Of a DNA stretch of 6,773 nucleotides, positions 5,205-6,773 are shown piece after piece. The position numbers and the translations under genes are program-made. The notes under the pieces were generated by a model. The model did no database searches. It saw nothing but the letters and a program-made list of their open reading frames with translations, and was not told the origin of the DNA. Origin of the DNA: Akkermansiaceae bacterium (lineage in GTDB: Bacteria; Verrucomicrobiota; Verrucomicrobiia; Verrucomicrobiales; Akkermansiaceae); NCBI GenBank assembly GCA_023301645.1, contig JALZUH010000050.1:1-6773 (forward strand), written 5' to 3'. Positions within the stretch are counted from its first letter, which is position 1. Each line of letters starts with the position of its first letter.

Positions 5205-6536
5205 ATGATGAAGTCTGTAAATACCAAGTCCATAGCGCGTGCATGCTCGATACTATTGTTCCTGATTTTCATGATGTTTCAGCTCACTGGCACCGTCCAT
5301 GCTCGCACGTTTACTGATCGCGCGGGTAATAAGTTCAACGCCAGCATACTCAGTGCCACTGACGACACGGTAACCCTCATGATCCCCAGTAGGGGCAAGA
5401 TGTTTAAAGTCTCTATTTCCAAGCTCTCCGATAGTGACCAACAGTATATCAGCGCCTACAAGAGCAAGACCCTATCCACCCAGAAAAGAGGGGTGACAAC
5501 TGGTATCAGGCCAGCCTCTAAAACACCGATTCAGCCCAGAAGCACCAAGACACAGAAGACTAGACCTCCAGCATCAGCCGTAGCAACGGGTGCCGCAGCA
5601 CTGCAGGCAAAGTATCGCCTCGTCGATAACTATATGACCAACTGGCCCACTGTTGTCACCACCTCGAAGAACCTGGTCATTAATACCATTTCTGAAAACA
5701 AAGCCCAAAGTCGCTACATCTACCACAGCCCTCATTACGAATTCATCTGCGATGTGCCGCTGCCTAAGTCCGTAGTCAGTAAGTTCGCCCTGCTCTTCGA
5801 GGCGACCAGAGACTACTGCCGCCTGATACCCATCTCATCGATGAAGGCTCATGTGCCAGGAGCTCTCGCCCGTAATAAAATCCTACTCTTTGCCAGCGCG
5901 TCTAACTACGTGAGAAACGGTGCTCCCCCTAACTCCGCAGGAGTCTACTTCTCCAATACCAATATCATCATGGTTCCCCTCACCAGCCTCGGCGTGAAAA
6001 AGTTAGGTGGCGGATACACCAATGACTATAACGGGTCGAATAAAACACTCGCACATGAAATCGTCCACCAGCTCACCGATCGCGAGCTATTTCAGCATGG
6101 TGCACGAGGTTGGTTCTCCGAAGGACTCGCCGAATACTGCTCTGCCACCGCTTACCAATCAGGTAAATACAGAGTTAGAGGAAACAAGCAGGAGATCGTC
6201 GCATACGTCACTGCCAATGGCAGAGATAACAAAGGGGGACGCAGACTCGGCAAGAGGCTACGAGCCCCCGATCTAAGTGACTACATGCTGCAGTCCTACT
6301 CCAGCTTCACCCAGGATGGTAACTACAACTACGGACTCGGCGCCCTCATCACCTACTACTTCTTCCACATGGAGCCCGACCGCAGGAACATCACCGCCTT
6401 CCTCAAAGCCCTCAAAAACGGAACCACTGGAGAAGAAGCCCTCAAGGCCCTGCTCAATGGTCGATCATTTGACCAACTCGAAAAGGACATTTCTAAAGCA
6501 TGGAAAGCAAATGGCATTGAAATCGAGTTTAACTAG
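5205..6536 (+). CDS. Exported SHD1-domain protein with HExxH zinc peptidase domain
   Basis: A 443-residue predicted secreted metallopeptidase. Residues 1-33 form a signal peptide (MMKSVNTKSIAR, apolar core, cleavage after TVHA). Residues 34-84 (RTFTDRAGNKFNASI ... KLSDSDQQYISAYK) are an SHD1-like domain resembling the Sla1 homology domain 1, frequent in exported proteins of Planctomycetes and Verrucomicrobia. A basic, Ser/Thr/Pro-rich linker (about 85-128) follows. The C-terminal domain carries HEIVH (284-288) and WFSEGLAEY (303-311); His284, His288 and Glu306 are the expected zinc ligands and Glu285 the catalytic base, a gluzincin arrangement like DUF1570 or peptidase-MA-like proteins. Substrate and final location (periplasm or outside) are unknown. 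Start: tandem ATGs at 5205 and 5208; no Shine-Dalgarno sequence, but CATAAT at 5193-5198 could make the transcript leaderless. A second SHD1 protein gene follows downstream. Confidence 0.85.
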   Translation: MMKSVNTKSIARACSILLFLIFMMFQLTGTVHARTFTDRAGNKFNASILSATDDTVTLMIPSRGKMFKVSISKLSDSDQQYISAYKSKTLSTQKRGVTTGIRPASKTPIQPRSTKTQKTRPPASAVATGAAALQAKYRLVDNYMTNWPTVVTTSKNLVINTISENKAQSRYIYHSPHYEFICDVPLPKSVVSKFALLFEATRDYCRLIPISSMKAHVPGALARNKILLFASASNYVRNGAPPNSAGVYFSNTNIIMVPLTSLGVKKLGGGYTNDYNGSNKTLAHEIVHQLTDRELFQHGARGWFSEGLAEYCSATAYQSGKYRVRGNKQEIVAYVTANGRDNKGGRRLGKRLRAPDLSDYMLQSYSSFTQDGNYNYGLGALITYYFFHMEPDRRNITAFLKALKNGTTGEEALKALLNGRSFDQLEKDISKAWKANGIEIEFN

Positions 6537-6582
6537 CTCGGAATTTCATGCATTTTCACCCCTACCTCACCGCCACCCTCAT

Positions 6583-6619
6583 CCCACCCGACCTCGATCT
6601 AGCTGTCAGAGTGGGTTTA
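6583..6619 (+). terminator. Weak possible terminator between the two SHD1 genes
   Basis: CCCAC (6583-6587) can pair with GTGGG (6611-6615), with GAC/GTC (6590-6592 with 6605-6607) pairing inside, and the sequence then runs TTTAAAAT. The stem is short, the loop large and the T tract only three bases, so termination would be poor. It is listed because nothing better lies in the 126-base gap. Confidence 0.2.
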
Positions 6620-6662
6620 AAATAAACATTGCAGCTACAGCGCACCTTATTATGCTGGCTTG

Positions 6663-6773
6663 ATGAAACATCTCATCCTGTCGGCCATCGTCACGTTTGC
6701 AGGTCTGCACGCACACGAGCTATCGGCACGCACCTTCACCGATACACAGGGACGAGAGATAGAAGCCACCGTC
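6663..6773 (+). CDS. N-terminus of a second exported SHD1-domain protein, cut by window edge
   Basis: An open frame of 37 codons runs to the end of the window. Residues 1-22 form a signal peptide (MKHLILSAIVTFAGLHAHE, cleavage after LSA). The mature part begins RTFTDTQGREIEATV, which aligns without gaps to RTFTDRAGNKFNASI at the same place after the cleavage site of the upstream peptidase, so this is the start of another SHD1-like domain. Whatever follows is outside the window; it may or may not carry a peptidase domain. No Shine-Dalgarno sequence precedes the ATG; TATTAT (6648-6653) or TATGCT (6651-6656) could be a -10 element close enough for a leaderless or nearly leaderless transcript. 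Same-strand placement 126 bases after the upstream gene suggests a tandem family rather than a tight operon. Confidence 0.7.
   Translation, partial: MKHLILSAIVTFAGLHAHELSARTFTDTQGREIEATV

Noticed and set aside
6277..6663. A 128-codon plus-strand frame overlapping the end of the peptidase gene
   Set aside because: Its product is Ser/Thr/Pro-rich low complexity, as expected from a shifted frame, and most of it overlaps a gene with clear domain structure.

Overview
The window looks like a chromosomal segment of a PVC-group bacterium, most likely a verrucomicrobial one. This is an inference from content: two secreted proteins start with a Sla1-homology-like (SHD1) domain, a hallmark of Planctomycetes and Verrucomicrobia; there is an OprO/OprP-type porin; base composition is moderate; and five of six gene starts lack a clear Shine-Dalgarno sequence. 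The genus cannot be read from the sequence.

Left part (1-1430): the window opens on what appears to be the last codons of an IS3-family transposase and a possible right end of that element. A leftward gene for a class II Fic-domain protein (probable AMP-transferase) follows. Its predicted promoter is bracketed by a perfect 8-bp inverted repeat, suggesting an operator.

Middle part (1520-3761): a HAD-IB phosphatase-like gene is followed on the same strand by a porin of the phosphate-selective O/P family. A direct repeat with 11-bp periodicity just after the HAD stop codon resembles a Pho box. If real, it would link the porin to phosphate starvation. A strong intrinsic terminator with a TTCG loop closes this block.

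Right part (3810-6773): hisD (histidinol dehydrogenase, last two steps of histidine synthesis) runs leftward and is convergent with the porin. It is divergent, across about 80 bases, from a gene for an exported protein that joins an SHD1 domain to an HExxH zinc peptidase domain. After 126 bases a second exported SHD1 protein begins and is cut by the window edge. The two mature N-termini start with the same RTFTD sequence, so this looks like a tandem family.

No tRNA, rRNA, CRISPR array or complete mobile element is visible. The parts most worth a second look are the SHD1 pair, the Pho-box-like repeat and the fic promoter repeat.
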